A DNA stretch of 39,903 nucleotides from a virus: positions 1-39,903 of the IMG/VR virus record IMGVR_UViG_3300009436_002387. One strand, written 5' to 3'. A program made the position numbers and the translations under genes. The notes beneath the pieces are model-generated. The model was not told the DNA's origin and did not search any database. It was given only the letters and a program-made list of their open reading frames with translations. Positions 16,584 to 24,138 of the stretch are shown piece after piece. The number at the start of each line of letters is the position of its first letter. The first letter of the stretch is position 1.

Positions 16584-16811
16584 ATGAAAGTCGATGTAAG
16601 CGATTGGGAATCCTATGAGGATTTGGATGAAATGTATGACCAGATGAATCGTACTGAATCAAACATAAATAAAAAAAGAAAACGTGAAAAGCAAAACAAA
16701 CAAAACAACAATGAAAAAGACCTTCAACAATCACAGGGGATGCCTACCGGTTGGAGAGAGGGTGATAGTCATATCGGAAAATCAAAAAAAGCAAGAAATT
16801 ACGGTAGCTGA
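16584..16811 (+). CDS. Small charged protein, function unknown
   Basis: Encodes 75 residues. The first 20 are acidic (VDVSDWESYEDLDEMYDQM), and the next part is rich in K, R, N and Q and probably disordered (NKKRKREKQNKQNNNEKD). The last third of the gene is shared, in another frame, with the next gene over 101 nt. The acidic-aromatic start looks like a real protein; the C-terminal part may be free to vary because of the overlap. Function unknown. Confidence 0.55.
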   Translation: MKVDVSDWESYEDLDEMYDQMNRTESNINKKRKREKQNKQNNNEKDLQQSQGMPTGWREGDSHIGKSKKARNYGS

Positions 16812-16866
16812 CCCATTTGGTACAGAATGGACTATCCCAATTGAGTACGTTTCTTTGAGTTCCTAA
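16711..16866 (+). CDS. Very small SH3-like protein overlapping its neighbour
   Basis: Encodes 51 residues from ATG 16711; an upstream in-frame GTG at 16684 adds nine basic residues and is less likely. The sequence CLPVGERVIVISENQKKQEI, then VADPFGTEWTIPIEYVSLSS, has the alternating pattern and turns of a small beta barrel (SH3 or KOW like), with a conserved-looking D-x-F-G-x-E-W. It overlaps the previous gene by 101 nt, which makes one of the two less certain, but its beta pattern argues that it is coding. Confidence 0.5.
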   Translation: MKKTFNNHRGCLPVGERVIVISENQKKQEITVADPFGTEWTIPIEYVSLSS

Positions 16867-16874
16867 TATTTATA
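16866..16874 (+). promoter_or_regulatory. Candidate second-class promoter motif before endolysin
   Basis: ATATTTATA directly after the stop of the small SH3-like gene, 19 nt before the endolysin start. A real Shine-Dalgarno (TAGGAG) follows at 16881-16886, 7 nt before ATG 16894. Confidence 0.45.
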
Positions 16875-16893
16875 GTAAAATAGGAGAATTAAA

Positions 16894-17775
16894 ATGTTAC
16901 TAAAAGTAGGTTCAAAAGGAAAAGAAGTTAAATTATTACAAGAGTTTTTAGAAATAGGGGCAGATGGTATATTCGGTAAAGGAACTGAGAAATCAGTTAA
17001 AGAATTCCAAAAAATCAATGGTTTGGTTGCTGATGGTATTGTTGGCACTTCCACTTGGGATTGTATGGGTTTGGCTAGTACTGATGATTCGGAAAAAACG
17101 TTTGAAACAGAAAACGGTCTCATAATCAATAGACACTTCCTACCTGAAGGTGAGTATAAAAGTGGTATTACCAAAAAAGAATATTGTTTTTTACATCATA
17201 CAGCAGGATGGCACAATCCTTTTAATTGTATAGACCAATGGGGTAGAGATAGTAGAGGTGCAGTAGCAACCGAATTTGTATTAGGTGGCCCATCTGTTAA
17301 AGGAAACAATACAGATTTTGATGGTGTTATGGTTCAAGCATTTCCTGAAGGTCATTATGGATGGCATTTAGGTAAGAATGGTTCTCAACATATGCATACA
17401 CATTCAGTTGGTATAGAAGTTTGTAACTTTGGATACATTAAGAATGGTAAAACTTATGCAGGAACATCAGTACATGAATCACAATTAGTTAAATTAGATA
17501 AACCATTCAAAGGGTTTGATGTATGGCATAGATATTCGGATGAACAAATAGAATCTCTTAGATTATGGCTACTTTATATAGCAGATAGAGATGGAATTGA
17601 TATCCGAAGTGGCTTGGTAGAAGAAGTGAAACTAAAAGGCGCAGATGGATTCGAATTCAACGAAAAGGCTTACTATGGTAAGGTTAAGGGGTTATGGACT
17701 CACACAAACACCAGAAAAGATAAGTTTGATATGTTTCCTCAACAAGAACTATTAGATATGTTGGTCAGTTTATAG
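16894..17775 (+). CDS. Endolysin: N-acetylmuramoyl-L-alanine amidase with peptidoglycan-binding domain
   Basis: Encodes 293 residues. Residues 1-58 form a PG_binding_1 domain (GSKGKEVKLLQEFLEIGADG, IFGKGTEKSVKEFQ, DGIVGTSTW). From about residue 90 an Amidase_2 domain follows: CFLHHTAGWHNP with zinc ligand H101 or H102, then GWHLG, HTHSVGIEVCN, and THTNTRKDKFDMFP, which supplies the second histidine and the acidic ligand. It cuts the bond between N-acetylmuramic acid and L-alanine. No signal peptide is present, so release probably needs a holin such as those at 22961 and 23228. It has a good Shine-Dalgarno, uncommon in this window. Confidence 0.9.
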   Translation: MLLKVGSKGKEVKLLQEFLEIGADGIFGKGTEKSVKEFQKINGLVADGIVGTSTWDCMGLASTDDSEKTFETENGLIINRHFLPEGEYKSGITKKEYCFLHHTAGWHNPFNCIDQWGRDSRGAVATEFVLGGPSVKGNNTDFDGVMVQAFPEGHYGWHLGKNGSQHMHTHSVGIEVCNFGYIKNGKTYAGTSVHESQLVKLDKPFKGFDVWHRYSDEQIESLRLWLLYIADRDGIDIRSGLVEEVKLKGADGFEFNEKAYYGKVKGLWTHTNTRKDKFDMFPQQELLDMLVSL

Positions 17776-17807
17776 GTACATTTTCGATTTTTTAATTTAT
17801 TTTTTAC

Positions 17808-17815
17808 TATTTATT
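17808..17815 (+). promoter_or_regulatory. Weak second-class promoter-like motif before T9SS cargo gene
   Basis: TATTTATT in the 92-nt gap between endolysin and the repeat protein gene, in a very T-rich stretch. It differs by one base from the TATTTATA motif. No host-type promoter with 20-nt spacing is found here, so this is the best candidate for separate expression of the cargo gene. Confidence 0.3.
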
Positions 17816-17867
17816 GAAACAATAGTATAACACAATAACACAATTAAAAAAGATTTCGGAATATTCT

Positions 17868-20800
17868 ATGAAAAATTATTTAAAATTTCTGTTATTGATG
17901 ATTCCAATGTTAGGAATTGTACAATCAGTAAAAGCACAAACCAGTTGGTTCAACTTAGAGGTTCAATTTGACTTCTACGGCCCTTCTGAATCATTTACTC
18001 TGATTACGCAAGCCGGAGATACATTAGTTAATTATCAACCAACAGTACCGTACGAGTTCTATCAAACATTAGTTTACGCAGATTCAGGTGATGTAGAAAT
18101 ATCACTATATGATTCATTCGGAGATGGTTGGATAGATGCAGCAAACACATTATCAAACATTACTCTATCAAATGATTGTCAAGGAACAATCTTAGATTTA
18201 GATTTAAACTTCGCATTTACACAATACGATACAATAGTTAACTTATTGGCATGTCCACCACCAATTACTGGTTGTATGGACCCAAATTCAGCTTCTTATA
18301 ACCCATTAGCTACGGTTAATAACCCTGCGATGTGTACATATGCAGTTGAGTTTTCATTAAATATGAATAATTACCCAGATGCATTTACTACACCCGGAGT
18401 TAGTGGTGAATTTGATAATTGGTCTGGTAATATTCCTATGTTAGACCCAGATGGTGATAATATATGGACACAAACTGTTTACATATCTCCTGGTCAATAT
18501 AAATGGAAGTATATGTTGGATAGTTGGAACGAACAAGAATTACCAACAAACGTACAGAATGACCCATACGCAAGTTGTTTTGTATTAGACCAATATGGAT
18601 TTACAAATAGAACTTTAGATGTAGGTGTTGATTCAGTACAAACACTACCTACATATTGTTGGGAAAGTTGTTATGATTGTGGAACTGTTTTAGGTTGTAC
18701 AGACCCTACATCAAATACATATAACCCTTGGGCAACCACCGATGATGGAAGTTGTGCAGTTAGTGGACCTACGGGATGTGGAACAGACCAAACATATATA
18801 GAATTAGTATTTACCCCAGATAACTGGCCAAATGAAACAAGTATAATAGTTTATGATGATAACGGAGCAGTGTTTAACGAACCAGTTGGGGCATTCACAG
18901 GTAAACCTGCTGGTATCCCAATTTCACATTTTATTTGTGTAGATACAAATGTATTAGTAGATGTAATTATCGGAGATTCTTATGGAGATGGATTAGCAGG
19001 TTCAACATCAGGTGGTAATGTAGATGGTAATGTACAAGTATTTGATTGTGATGGAGCTGTGTTATTTGATTTACTAGCAGATAATGGTACAGTAAACTTT
19101 GGATACCAATATACATCACCACAATTTAGTACAGGTGATATTTGTTCATATAACAGTACGGATATATTCGGTTGTATGAACCCATTCTCAACAACATATG
19201 ACCCAGCTGCAACAATAGATGATGGAAGTTGTGGACCAGCAAGAGTATTAGGTTGTACAGACCCTAACTCATTCAACTATGATTCTACAGCAAATCAATC
19301 AGAAATAATGCAGGGTGATTACACATTAACACTTAGTGATGGAGCTGCGAACGGATGGAGTGGAACTTGGTTAGGTATTAAACAAGGTAATAATTTATCA
19401 CCACAATATAAGATGGGCCCGAATGATGGTAGTTCAATTACATTCAACAACGTTCAGTTAAATATTTTTGAACCAATTAAACTTTACTTATTCACAACTC
19501 AACAATCAGCACAAACCATAAATCAGGTAGGATACACATTAACAGGTCCGACTGGTGATACAATTGTAGATGTACCTTATTTTACAGCAGGACCATTACA
19601 ATTCCCAGTGTGCCAATCAACAACTGCACAACCATTCTTTGGTGATGTATGTGTTCCTGTAATTTTAGGATGTATGGATTCAACTTCACTTAATTACATT
19701 CAACCAATTGGAGACCCGATGGTAGATGTAAACACAGATGATGGAAGTTGTATTGCAATTGTAGAAGGGTGTATGAATCCTTTAGCATTTAATTACAATC
19801 CAAACGCAAACGTAGATGATGGAAGTTGTATTCCTGTAATCGTAGGTTGTATGGATTCAACACAATATAATTACGACCCATTAGCAAATACACCAGGCGC
19901 TTGTATTCCATTTATTTATGGTTGTACTGATGATACACAATTCAACTATGACCCTAATGCAAATACAGATGATGGTAGTTGTATTCCATTTATTTATGGT
20001 TGTACAGACCCAACATCATTTAATTATGATTCAACTGCAAATACAGATGATGGTTCGTGTATCCCAATAGTATATGGTTGTATGGATTCAACACAATTCA
20101 ATTACGACCCATTAGCAAATACAGATGATGGTTCTTGTATTCCCTTTATATATGGGTGTATGGATGTTAACTCATTAAATTATGACCCATTAGCAAATAC
20201 AAACCAAACATCAGCAACAGATTTATCTAATCCTTGTATCCCAATAGTATATGGGTGTATGGATTCAACTCAATATAATTATGACCCGAATGCAAATGTA
20301 GATAATGGTAGTTGTGTTCCTTTCGTTTACGGATGTATGGACCCGACTTCTTTAAATTACAATCCATTAGCAAATACCAATCAGGTATCTGAAACAGACT
20401 TAACAAACCCTTGTATTGCTATTGTTTATGGTTGTATGGATTCAACATCATTCAACTATGACCCTAACGCTAACGTAGATAATGGTTCTTGTATTCCATT
20501 TATTTATGGGTGTATGGACCCGAATTCATTTAACTATGACCCTACTGCAAATACAAACCAAACATCGGCAACCGATTTATCAAATCCGTGTATTCCGATT
20601 GTGTATGGTTGTACTGATTCAACTTCAGTAAACTATGACCCATTAGCAAACGTTGATAATGGTTCTTGTATCGAATCAATAGTAGGGTGTACAGATGTAT
20701 CAGCTTACAACTATGACCCAACGGCTAACGTATCTGATTCAACTGCATGTTTATACGATGCAGGTTGTGTTGGTGGACCAGGTAATCCTTATTGGTTAAA

Positions 20801-21158
20801 CAATCCTTGTTATGCATGGGTAATTGATGTAGATAGTTATTGTTGTGATACTGAATGGGATTCTGATTGCCAGAGTTTATATCAATATTGTTATGATGGG
20901 TATCCATTAGATATTTCAGAATTAGGTGGTAAGATGATTGCAGTTTACCCTAATCCAACAAAAGATGTTCTTAACGTAACAACATCTTTGAACAATGTTA
21001 AATTTGATTTATTTGATTTATCTGGAAGAAAATTAAGAAGTGGTGAAAACCAAAAAAGAGCAGAAGTTGATATGAGAAATCTACCTATCGGAATTTATAT
21101 ACTTCAGGTAAATTATGATGGAAACATTTATAATAAGAAAATAGTGAAAGAGGATTAA
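17868..21158 (+). CDS. Type IX secretion system cargo: large Cys-rich repeat protein
   Basis: Encodes 1096 residues. A signal peptide (MKNYLKFLLLMIPMLGIVQS, then VKAQ) is followed by a beta domain with DSFGDGW (to about 125), a stretch near 160-235 that looks like an AMPK/CBM48-type carbohydrate-binding domain (VSGEFDNWSGNIPML, then PGQYKWKYMLD), and a second beta domain with GDSYGDGL. Seventeen repeats of the form GC-x-D-x3-x-NYDP-x-AN-x-DDGSC run from residue 135 to 961, thirteen of them in a dense array from residue 601. A CCDTEWDSDC module follows, and residues 1023-1096 (AVYPNPTKDVLNV, LFDLSGRKL, GIYILQV, KKIVKED) are a type A T9SS sorting domain. It should be exported, cleaved and attached to or shed from the cell surface. 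Such proteins are normal in marine flavobacteria but surprising between phage lysis genes. Confidence 0.88.
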   Translation: MKNYLKFLLLMIPMLGIVQSVKAQTSWFNLEVQFDFYGPSESFTLITQAGDTLVNYQPTVPYEFYQTLVYADSGDVEISLYDSFGDGWIDAANTLSNITLSNDCQGTILDLDLNFAFTQYDTIVNLLACPPPITGCMDPNSASYNPLATVNNPAMCTYAVEFSLNMNNYPDAFTTPGVSGEFDNWSGNIPMLDPDGDNIWTQTVYISPGQYKWKYMLDSWNEQELPTNVQNDPYASCFVLDQYGFTNRTLDVGVDSVQTLPTYCWESCYDCGTVLGCTDPTSNTYNPWATTDDGSCAVSGPTGCGTDQTYIELVFTPDNWPNETSIIVYDDNGAVFNEPVGAFTGKPAGIPISHFICVDTNVLVDVIIGDSYGDGLAGSTSGGNVDGNVQVFDCDGAVLFDLLADNGTVNFGYQYTSPQFSTGDICSYNSTDIFGCMNPFSTTYDPAATIDDGSCGPARVLGCTDPNSFNYDSTANQSEIMQGDYTLTLSDGAANGWSGTWLGIKQGNNLSPQYKMGPNDGSSITFNNVQLNIFEPIKLYLFTTQQSAQTINQVGYTLTGPTGDTIVDVPYFTAGPLQFPVCQSTTAQPFFGDVCVPVILGCMDSTSLNYIQPIGDPMVDVNTDDGSCIAIVEGCMNPLAFNYNPNANVDDGSCIPVIVGCMDSTQYNYDPLANTPGACIPFIYGCTDDTQFNYDPNANTDDGSCIPFIYGCTDPTSFNYDSTANTDDGSCIPIVYGCMDSTQFNYDPLANTDDGSCIPFIYGCMDVNSLNYDPLANTNQTSATDLSNPCIPIVYGCMDSTQYNYDPNANVDNGSCVPFVYGCMDPTSLNYNPLANTNQVSETDLTNPCIAIVYGCMDSTSFNYDPNANVDNGSCIPFIYGCMDPNSFNYDPTANTNQTSATDLSNPCIPIVYGCTDSTSVNYDPLANVDNGSCIESIVGCTDVSAYNYDPTANVSDSTACLYDAGCVGGPGNPYWLNNPCYAWVIDVDSYCCDTEWDSDCQSLYQYCYDGYPLDISELGGKMIAVYPNPTKDVLNVTTSLNNVKFDLFDLSGRKLRSGENQKRAEVDMRNLPIGIYILQVNYDGNIYNKKIVKED
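19668..20750 (+). repeat. In-gene tandem array of 13 Cys repeats
   Basis: Thirteen units of about 66-93 nt, each encoding GC(M/T)D...NYDP.AN...C. Two unit types alternate in the second half: a short unit ending in DDGSC or DNGSC, and a long unit ending in NQTSATDLSNPC. Several units differ at only a few bases, so copy number may change by recombination. This is a protein-coding repeat in frame throughout, not a CRISPR array. Confidence 0.92.
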
Positions 21159-21161
21159 AAA

Positions 21162-22283
21162 ATGAGAAACATATTATTAATATTATGTATGTTACCATTG
21201 GTTATGTACAGCCAAACGACTGTAACAATTCCTACAACAAAAAAGGAAGAAGTTAAAGTTAAGAAAACACCTTCTAAGTTTATGAAAACTCTGAAGAAAG
21301 AATTTAAGTATTCTACATTCTATGCAGCATACAATGGTAACAATTCAGTTTCAGATGTAACAAATTATTCAGTTACAGATGGATTAACAACAACTAAAAC
21401 AAAAACCCCATATGATTATTCTGCAGTATTTGGTGTAAGAAAGATTCAAAGATTTGGATACGAACCTAATATTCAGAATAGATTCAAAAATGGTACAGAG
21501 AATTCATTCTCAGATGCAGCAACTATTGGTAGTAAATCAAAAGGATTTGAGTATCTATTCGAATTGGATTATAGAAGGCAGCAAGGTAAAACATTTCTTA
21601 GTCAAGACCACTTCCTAAGATATATTGCTGATAAGTATGTTTTAAAAGTAGAGTACTTAGCAGACCAATTTGCAGATATCAATTACTTTGAAGCATCTCA
21701 GAGATACAGACACAAATTCAATAGAAAGTTCTCAGTAAATATTGGAGCAGCTCAACGATTATCACAACCTTATGGGTTTGACCCATTAGCAGAATGGATA
21801 TTACAAACAGGTGATATACATTTTACTAACTTAGCAATTGAAGAGATGGGTTATGGTGTAGATTTTAGTGATGTAGATAATTATCAATATTTAGACCCAA
21901 ATGGTAATGTAGTAGCAAATTCAACAGATATATGGGAGCAAGTTGTAATTCCACAAATCTTATCAGATTATGTAGATAGAGAAAAAGCATTACTTCCACA
22001 ACAATTTGAGTATTCAATTGTAATGGGTTTTGATTATTATAAATATACTAAAGATTTTTGGTTACATTCTTGGGCAAATGTAATGCCATACCATATAAAA
22101 AGTAACAAACAATACAGTTACCACAAATATAATGGTGGTAATTGGGTAGATTATTCAGGTGGTTTAATATTTGGATATAGATTTACAAAATCATTAGGAA
22201 TATTTACAGAAGGAAAGTACCATAAGTATTGGAATCGTAGTTGGTACGATTTCTCAATGGGTATAAACTTTATTATATTATAA
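21162..22283 (+). CDS. Exported, probable outer-membrane beta-barrel protein
   Basis: Encodes 373 residues with a signal peptide (MRNILLILCMLPLVMYSQ). A short basic T/K/V-rich linker is followed by many alternating aromatic-polar strands, such as KYSTFYAAYNG, GFEYLFELDYRR, FSVNIGAAQRL, FEYSIVMGFDYYKY, GGLIFGYRFTK and YDFSMGINFIIL. The last strand ends in hydrophobic residues with F nearby, as in many outer-membrane barrels. It starts 3 nt after the T9SS cargo gene, so the two are made together; it might serve as its partner or anchor, or alter the host surface. No known family is recognised. Confidence 0.65.
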   Translation: MRNILLILCMLPLVMYSQTTVTIPTTKKEEVKVKKTPSKFMKTLKKEFKYSTFYAAYNGNNSVSDVTNYSVTDGLTTTKTKTPYDYSAVFGVRKIQRFGYEPNIQNRFKNGTENSFSDAATIGSKSKGFEYLFELDYRRQQGKTFLSQDHFLRYIADKYVLKVEYLADQFADINYFEASQRYRHKFNRKFSVNIGAAQRLSQPYGFDPLAEWILQTGDIHFTNLAIEEMGYGVDFSDVDNYQYLDPNGNVVANSTDIWEQVVIPQILSDYVDREKALLPQQFEYSIVMGFDYYKYTKDFWLHSWANVMPYHIKSNKQYSYHKYNGGNWVDYSGGLIFGYRFTKSLGIFTEGKYHKYWNRSWYDFSMGINFIIL

Positions 22284-22294
22284 GGGTAAAGAAG

Positions 22295-22579
22295 ATGGCA
22301 AAAGAATTAAACGAAGAAACTAAAATTACATTAGACCTTAAAACACTGGGATTGGTTTTAGTGGGGATTGCGACTGTAATAGGTATGTGGTTTGCATTAC
22401 AAGCTGATATAGAGGAAGCAAAAGAACTTCCTGCACCACTACCACCAGATGTTACTCGTATGGAATATGATATGAAAGACCAATTGATTAGACAAACGAT
22501 TATGACTACTCAAGAGGATGTGAAAGAGTTGAAAGAAGATTTCAAACGATTAGAAGAAAAAATAGACAAACTTAGATAA
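22295..22579 (+). CDS. Membrane-anchored coiled-coil protein (spanin-like layout)
   Basis: Encodes 94 residues from ATG 22295 (an in-frame start at 22241 lies inside the barrel gene and is rejected). One membrane segment (LKTLGLVLVGIATVIGMWFAL, first 20 residues being the core) near 14-35 is followed by a P-rich hinge (ELPAPLPPDV) and a long helix EDVKELKEDFKRLEEKIDKL with heptad spacing. Such a layout fits an inner-membrane spanin or a membrane tether, and the gene is in the lysis region. Similar small proteins are common in marine phages with no assigned role, so spanin is only a suggestion. Confidence 0.6.
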   Translation: MAKELNEETKITLDLKTLGLVLVGIATVIGMWFALQADIEEAKELPAPLPPDVTRMEYDMKDQLIRQTIMTTQEDVKELKEDFKRLEEKIDKLR

Positions 22580-22588
22580 GGGGTTTAT

Positions 22589-22918
22589 ATGAAAAAGTTT
22601 TTATTTGTAACCACATTTCTACTATTAACCAATTTATTATGCGCACAGGTAGTAGTAATGCATTTCAACGCTGGTTGGAATAGTACTAATGATGTCAAAT
22701 GGATTGAAGAGTTAGAAGATGTTGAGATAGAATTCATCGATATAGCTACGAAACCTAAACTTCAACAGAAGTGGAAAATAGTAGTTGTACCTACAATATT
22801 AATACTTCAGTACGATGAAGAGAAGAAGCGATATCAGGCAAATATTAGTTTCCAAATGGCAGCTACTAGAGAAGAAGTACAGGAAAAAATAGATGAGATA
22901 ATTATGAGTGGATTCTAA
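22589..22918 (+). CDS. Exported thioredoxin-fold protein without active-site cysteines
   Basis: Encodes 109 residues with a signal peptide (MKKFLFVTTFLLLTNLLCAQ). The mature part follows a thioredoxin layout: VVVMHFNAGWNSTNDVKWIE, where W-C-x-x-C of thioredoxin is replaced by W-N-S-T-N, then IEFIDIATKPKLQQKWKIVVVPT with the cis-proline region (VVPTILIL). It lacks both redox cysteines, so it cannot act as an oxidoreductase and may bind a partner instead. An AAGGGG stretch precedes the start. It lies between the coiled-coil protein and the holins. Confidence 0.65.
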   Translation: MKKFLFVTTFLLLTNLLCAQVVVMHFNAGWNSTNDVKWIEELEDVEIEFIDIATKPKLQQKWKIVVVPTILILQYDEEKKRYQANISFQMAATREEVQEKIDEIIMSGF

Positions 22919-22927
22919 TATTCACTA

Positions 22928-22935
22928 TACTTATA
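22928..22935 (+). promoter_or_regulatory. Candidate second-class promoter motif before holin gene
   Basis: TACTTATA in the 42-nt gap before the gene at 22961. A strong Shine-Dalgarno (AAAGGAG) follows, with 8 nt to the ATG. Confidence 0.4.
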
Positions 22936-22960
22936 ATAAACAAACAAAGGAGTTACGGAT

Positions 22961-23206
22961 ATGAAATGGATTTGGAGAAAAATTATGGCATTTGGTAATA
23001 TATTTAAAGATAATAATGATATCAATGAAAAGAATGTAATAGGGTTTATGTCGTTTGCAGTAATGACTATATTCGCAGTAGTAGATTTAACAACTGGTTA
23101 CTTCGGAAAAGACTTAGTAATTAACGAATTCATATATAATTCATTTGTGTGGATTACATTAGGATGTTTCGGTATCGCAGGGATTGAGAAATTCGCGAAG
23201 AAATAA
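22961..23206 (+). CDS. Two-segment membrane protein, holin candidate
   Basis: Encodes 81 residues; the start at 22961 is chosen because of the AAAGGAG element 8 nt upstream, although ATG 22985 would also give a sensible protein. Two membrane segments are visible, VIGFMSFAVMTIFAVVDLTT and FVWITLGCFGIAGIEKF, joined by a short loop (GYFGKDLVINEF), and the C-terminus is basic (KFAKK). The size and layout fit a class II holin or a holin partner. It lies just before the second, more typical holin candidate. Confidence 0.6.
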   Translation: MKWIWRKIMAFGNIFKDNNDINEKNVIGFMSFAVMTIFAVVDLTTGYFGKDLVINEFIYNSFVWITLGCFGIAGIEKFAKK

Positions 23207-23227
23207 CAATTTATTAGAAATCATAAA

Positions 23228-23680
23228 ATGATTATAGCGGAAGAAAAAATGATATTACTAAAAAGCACTCCATTAATGGCGGGGTTAGGATTGACATCGG
23301 TATGTACTTTCATAACAACCTATCTTATGGATTTAACGATGGGGAACTCAGAACAATATATGGCAGTTCTCTTAGTATTAACATTAGATGGTTTCTTTGG
23401 TATTCTTGGTGGTATGAAAAGAGAGGGGTTTAAAACCTACAAAGCTCTTAAAGTTCTAAAAAACATATTCGCTTGGGAATTAATCCTAACTGTAGTATTA
23501 TCTATAGAATTAGGATTTGATGGTACATCTTGGTTATCAGAAACAATCTTAGCTCCCTTTATGGTTTTCCAAATGATATCAGCTCTCAAAAACGCATCAA
23601 TGGCGGGGTTCATTAAGAACGAACTTCTAAACGAAATCTTAGATAGAATCGATTCTCACAAAGGAAAACGCTCTAAATAA
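23228..23680 (+). CDS. Holin of the phi-Cp/TcdE-like type (Phage_holin_4 family)
   Basis: Encodes 150 residues. It has three or four hydrophobic stretches (GLGLTSVCTFITTYLMDLTM, AVLLVLTLDGFFGILGG, IFAWELILTVVLSIELGF, APFMVFQMISAL), and LTLDGFFGILGGMKREGFKT plus a charged C-terminal helix (NEILDRIDSHKGKRSK) fit the holin family related to phi-Cp holin and TcdE. It would form the membrane lesion that lets the amidase out. The endolysin is 5 kb upstream with secreted-protein genes between, an odd spread for a lysis cassette. Confidence 0.7.
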   Translation: MIIAEEKMILLKSTPLMAGLGLTSVCTFITTYLMDLTMGNSEQYMAVLLVLTLDGFFGILGGMKREGFKTYKALKVLKNIFAWELILTVVLSIELGFDGTSWLSETILAPFMVFQMISALKNASMAGFIKNELLNEILDRIDSHKGKRSK

Positions 23681-23700
23681 CCTTTATTCCAAATAATTAC

Positions 23701-23709
23701 ATATTTATA
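23701..23709 (+). promoter_or_regulatory. Candidate second-class promoter motif, leaderless layout
   Basis: ATATTTATA only 5 nt before ATG 23715. If this is a -10-type box, transcription would begin at or very near the start codon. Confidence 0.4.
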
Positions 23710-23714
23710 ATCGT

Positions 23715-23879
23715 ATGAACAATATAAGACAATACGGTTGGAAAGATTGGATTCGTAATCCTCAGAACAAATCCCTATACGAAAAGGATATGAATGAGGG
23801 GTTACGTCAATTCAAAATGGAACAACTCAGAAGAGATAGAGCAGCTCAAGCAGCTGTGTTTAAACAAAGAGGATTATAA
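23715..23879 (+). CDS. Small basic/aromatic protein, function unknown
   Basis: Encodes 54 residues (MNNIRQYGWKDWIRNPQNKS, then a helix with EGLRQFKMEQLRRDRAAQAA). The composition is charged and helical with no membrane segment. Its stop overlaps the next start (TAATG), and both lie behind the ATATTTATA motif, which supports real expression. No known family is recognised. Confidence 0.6.
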   Translation: MNNIRQYGWKDWIRNPQNKSLYEKDMNEGLRQFKMEQLRRDRAAQAAVFKQRGL

Positions 23880-24052
23880 TGAAGCAAATAGAAAAATTAG
23901 TTAATCTTCTTGAAAAGAAGTATGGTAATAAGAATATTACTGAGAGTAGTAAAAGCAAGATTAGAACAATAGTACGTGAAGAGATAGCAAGGGTCATAGA
24001 ATCCCTTGAAGAAGTTAATGATTCAGAAAACTCGATGATATCTAAAAAATAG
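23879..24052 (+). CDS. Small helical protein, function unknown
   Basis: Encodes 57 residues (MKQIEKLVNLLEKKYGNKNI, then SKIRTIVREEIARVIESLEE). Two amphipathic helices with leucine spacing suggest a small coiled coil. It overlaps the upstream gene by 1 nt. The 86 nt after it, to 24138, contain only a 15-codon reading frame at 24072-24119 that cannot be supported as a gene. Confidence 0.6.
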   Translation: MKQIEKLVNLLEKKYGNKNITESSKSKIRTIVREEIARVIESLEEVNDSENSMISKK

Positions 24053-24138
24053 ATATTGATGATTGGGTTAAATGAAACTAAATCTTACAGAAGAAAATCT
24101 AATAGTGATTTATAACTAACAGAAATACGAATAGGAAT

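Noticed and set aside
19668-20750. Regularly spaced repeats that could suggest a CRISPR array
   Set aside because: Units are in frame, encode a known Cys/Asp protein repeat, vary in sequence and have no unique spacers or cas genes nearby.
24072-24119. A 15-codon reading frame starting MKLNLTEENL
   Set aside because: Too short and without a binding site. It may be a remnant, but nothing supports a gene.
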